A stretch of 64,000 nt of DNA from Planctomycetota bacterium (lineage in GTDB: Bacteria > Planctomycetota > Phycisphaerae > Phycisphaerales > SM1A02), in assembly GCA_022574595.1 (NCBI GenBank), contig JACZRS010000005.1, positions 62,001 to 126,000 of the forward strand, written 5' to 3'. Below are positions 61,730 through 64,000 of this stretch, in pieces. The translations under genes and the position numbers were made by a program. The notes beneath the pieces are model-generated. The model had not been told where the DNA came from. It did not search any database and saw only the letters and a list, made by a program, of their open reading frames with translations. How positions within the stretch are numbered: the stretch's first letter is position 1; each line of letters begins with the position of its first letter.

Positions 61730-62371
61730 TTGCACAGCACAGGATTTACTTTGAGGTTTACGCAGGATAATACATCCCGAGACCTGACGGTAGCGGCCGC
61801 CATGACTGGCGACCGCAAGGCTATGGAATCGCTGTGGCAGGAGCATCGGCGCTGGATCGCTGCGGTTCTGCTGGTACATAAGACTCAAGAAGACCATTTG
61901 GATGATTTACTTCAGGATGTTGCGATGACACTAGTCAGCAAAATCGACACACTTAGAGAGACCGGCAATATCCGGGCCTGGCTGCGAACCGTTGCGGTCA
62001 ACGCAGCCCGTGCATCTGCCAGGCGAGGCAGGTCCAGGCCACGCCCAAGCTCATTAGAATATGAAGCTGAAGCGGATTCAATTGAAGCTAATATGGGTGG
62101 ACAAATCGACGAAGAAGCGACGAGACTAATGGGCCTTTCCAAGCAATTACCCGAAACATACCGCGAACCATTAATGCTGCGAGCAATCCATGGCATGCGT
62201 GGCAAACACATAGCACAGATTCTGGGCTTAACCGAAGCAACCGTTGAAACGCGTATTGCCCGTGCCAGGAAAATGTTAAGAAAGCTTGCAGAGAATCCAA
62301 TTATGTCTGAGCCAAGCCCAAGCGTTGTTGCTTTGATTTCTGGTGGAAAATTACAACGAGGACGACCATGA
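61730..62371 (+). CDS. ECF RNA polymerase sigma factor
   Basis: 213 residues (TTG at 61730; Met 25 at 61802 would be too short to keep the first helix). Region 2: SLWQEHRRWIAAVLLVHKTQ, DDLLQDVAMTLVSKIDTL, GNIRAWLRTVAVNAARASAR. Region 4: LPETYREPLMLRAIHGMRGK, AQILGLTEATVETRIARARK (HTH). Region 3 is absent, as in the ECF group. Probably held inactive by the next gene's product, whose start overlaps the sigma stop by 4 bases. Confidence 0.92.
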   Translation: MHSTGFTLRFTQDNTSRDLTVAAAMTGDRKAMESLWQEHRRWIAAVLLVHKTQEDHLDDLLQDVAMTLVSKIDTLRETGNIRAWLRTVAVNAARASARRGRSRPRPSSLEYEAEADSIEANMGGQIDEEATRLMGLSKQLPETYREPLMLRAIHGMRGKHIAQILGLTEATVETRIARARKMLRKLAENPIMSEPSPSVVALISGGKLQRGRP

Positions 62372-63006
62372 GTAATTCACAATTAGAAAATCTCGTTTCA
62401 CATGTTGTTGATGGCGATGCTTCAAGTGATCAATGGAATGAGCTTAATGAATTAGCGGAGAATAATCCGCTGGTATGGCGCGAACTTGCTAATACATTGC
62501 GCGATCACCAATCATTTTCACGAGGGGTAAACGCAACTGTTGCAGCGGCAGATAACATCCCTTTACCGGAAAATATAGTTGAACCTTCTTTTGATCTCGC
62601 GCCTGAGGATCCTGTACTTAGACCTCGCCGGGTAGGACATTGGGGCGGATGGGCAGTAGCAGCAATGATTGCATTGGCCTGGGTTGGTGGAATTAACTTG
62701 ACAGGAACAACTGGAAATGGCTTAAACACAGGCCTCAATCTTTCTGCTGCGGAATACCTTGATAAGTACAAAGAGCAGGGTAAAAAAGAAGGATTGGTTT
62801 ACGATGAATTGCCTGAAAAGATTTTTCTTGATAGTAAGGAAGCTGAATCGGGCAAAGGCTTCGACATTCTTTACGTTCGCTTAATTGTTGAAAAAACAGT
62901 TGTCCCAAATCTATATCATTTGGGTTCCGAGGATGAAAATGGGAGTCCAGTATTAGTTCGTGTAACAGATCTGGCAAATAGAGCAATTCGTAACAACAAT
63001 CAATAA
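62368..63006 (+). CDS. Probable membrane anti-sigma factor
   Basis: 212 residues. N-terminal helical domain of about 70 residues (LENLVSHVVDGDASSDQWNE, LNELAENNPLVWRELANTLR) would bind the sigma factor. One membrane helix, about 91-110 (HWGGWAVAAMIALAWVGGIN), and an outer domain of about 90 residues (VRLIVEKTVVPNLYHLGSED) follow. There is no HxxxCxxC zinc site, so it is not of the ZAS type. Translational coupling to the ECF gene supports the assignment. Confidence 0.78.
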   Translation: MSNSQLENLVSHVVDGDASSDQWNELNELAENNPLVWRELANTLRDHQSFSRGVNATVAAADNIPLPENIVEPSFDLAPEDPVLRPRRVGHWGGWAVAAMIALAWVGGINLTGTTGNGLNTGLNLSAAEYLDKYKEQGKKEGLVYDELPEKIFLDSKEAESGKGFDILYVRLIVEKTVVPNLYHLGSEDENGSPVLVRVTDLANRAIRNNNQ

Positions 63007-63080
63007 CGCATGTTTGTAAGTGATTATATTATTTGCAAATCGATTTAAGAGTTTTACAACCCGCTTCAAGGATTAGCATC

Positions 63081-64000
63081 ATGCACAATAATTTAAGATT
63101 TATATTAACAAGTACTGCAATATGCACTGCGATGTTTAGTTCAACTGTAATGGCTTGTCTTGATGATGAACAAGAACGCCGCGTGATTCGCAGCTTTGTT
63201 TTTTCTCCCGATGGAGAGAACCATACATTTTCCACAAGCAAGACCATTGAGATTCGTGATGTTAATGGAATATTGACCGTCGTAATAGACGGGAAAGAAA
63301 TCCCCACTGATCAAATCAAGAAAGAAGGCGGCAAGATTAAAATTCTTGATGAAGATGGCAATGAACTTCCCATGTTTGGTATTAGCATCGGTGGTGGCAA
63401 AGCAGGCAAAGGGATGTTGTTCAACCTAAGAAATCAAATGGGTGAAGGTAACGATGCTCATACGATGATGCAGTGGTTTGGCGGTGACTTTACACCACCT
63501 AAGGTGATGCTAGGTGTGCAGCTATCCCAAACCAGCAAAGCTCTGGAGTATCACCTGGGTCTTGATGCTGGAACTACAACGATGCTTACCCAGGTATTTG
63601 AAGACCTGGGAGCTGCAGAAGCGGGGCTCCAAAAGTATGACATTATTGTTTCTATCAACGGCCAAACGCCTGCGGATCCAGCGAGTGTTCGCGCGCTACT
63701 AGCTGACAAAGAGCCTGGCGATGAGATAACACTAAGCGTAATTCACCAAGGCAAGAAACGAAAGGCTAATGTCCAGCTAAAGGAATATGACCGGGGGCGC
63801 TTTCGTACTCTTCAATTCCAAGGATTTGGCGAAAATTTGCATTTCGGTTCGCAGCCGTTCTTTGATATCAAAATAGATTTGGAGAGGGATCCTGAGAAAT
63901 TACGTGGGATCCTTATCGATCCACTTCATGGTAATGTTTTTCGCCCATGGTTTGGTGAGAAAGACTTCAACTTCGAATTTAGCGATATATTACTGGAAAA
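63081..64000 (+). CDS. PDZ-domain exported protein, cut at window end
   Basis: The frame stays open from the ATG at 63081 (AAGG nine bases before) to the end of the window, 306 codons. Signal sequence about residues 1-25 (FILTSTAICTAMFSSTVMA). One PDZ domain at about 140-225: MLGVQLSQTSKALEYHLGLD, AEAGLQKYDIIVSINGQ, then PGDEITLSVIHQGKK. PDZ domains bind protein ends in the periplasm. It follows the sigma/anti-sigma pair by 74 bases on the same strand and may take part in the same envelope response, perhaps by sensing misfolded protein. No protease triad is seen in the visible part. Confidence 0.85.
   Translation, partial: MHNNLRFILTSTAICTAMFSSTVMACLDDEQERRVIRSFVFSPDGENHTFSTSKTIEIRDVNGILTVVIDGKEIPTDQIKKEGGKIKILDEDGNELPMFGISIGGGKAGKGMLFNLRNQMGEGNDAHTMMQWFGGDFTPPKVMLGVQLSQTSKALEYHLGLDAGTTTMLTQVFEDLGAAEAGLQKYDIIVSINGQTPADPASVRALLADKEPGDEITLSVIHQGKKRKANVQLKEYDRGRFRTLQFQGFGENLHFGSQPFFDIKIDLERDPEKLRGILIDPLHGNVFRPWFGEKDFNFEFSDILLE

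Overview
The window looks like chromosomal DNA from a planctomycete, most likely of the Phycisphaerae type. Three secreted proteins end in the paired 'DLDGSG..DLLELFAQWG / DFD.SGAV...DLLILFANWGPC' calcium-loop module typical of that group. SecD and SecF are fused, tgt-yajC-secDF form one block, and small zinc-ribbon membrane proteins of planctomycete type occur in several copies. Most genes have moderate GC. Two segments look richer in GC and read as acquired DNA: about 18.5-32.6 kb and 55.3-57.4 kb.

Layout. 0-5.5 kb: end of a membrane protein gene, a secreted dockerin-like protein, an isocitrate/isopropylmalate dehydrogenase-family enzyme, an FAD oxidoreductase/aldo-keto reductase pair and a LysM protein. 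5.6-14.1 kb, all minus strand: secDF, yajC, tgt, then a rhomboid protease, a site-2 protease and a NUDIX hydrolase. 14.3-18.4 kb: a ClpP/crotonase-fold protease, small proteins, and an mlaF-mlaD lipid-transport pair without a visible mlaE. 18.5-20.9 kb: two secreted repeat proteins, one with a one-base frameshift.

21.2-31.9 kb: a heavy-metal resistance cluster, all plus strand. It has a MerR-type regulator with three metal-site cysteines, a MerR-type promoter, a small protein with a duplicated Cys motif, a lipoprotein HMA domain, an outer-membrane protein, a His/Cys-rich protein, a complete RND pump (adaptor, inner-membrane pump, TolC-like lipoprotein), a His/Asp-rich lipoprotein and an NTF2-like secreted protein. 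It is followed by a frameshifted kinase remnant and a tRNA-Val. The tRNA 3' half has degenerate matches at the left edge of the cluster, so island insertion at the tRNA is possible.

32.8-55.2 kb: housekeeping and accessory genes: a sugar isomerase/FGGY kinase pair, UDP-glucose dehydrogenase, alkyl-DNA methyltransferase, two secreted endonuclease/exonuclease/phosphatase-fold proteins, tandem zinc-ribbon membrane proteins, glyA, trmL, an EF-G paralogue, signal peptidase I, a Tat-exported Gfo/Idh/MocA oxidoreductase, a DUF885 protein, a terpenoid-toroid-like secreted protein and a QueG/reductive-dehalogenase-like Fe-S protein.

55.27-57.37 kb: a segment bounded by two copies of a palindromic element. 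It contains a 21-bp-period tandem repeat, a Ser/Thr kinase with an unusual N-terminal domain and a truncated ASCH gene. 57.4-64 kb: a metallo-beta-lactamase fold hydrolase, a cupin, a TPR/coiled-coil protein, two candidate structured RNAs, and an ECF sigma factor / membrane partner / PDZ protein operon that runs off the window. Two separate families of short dispersed hairpins with compensatory stem changes sit at gene ends across the window.
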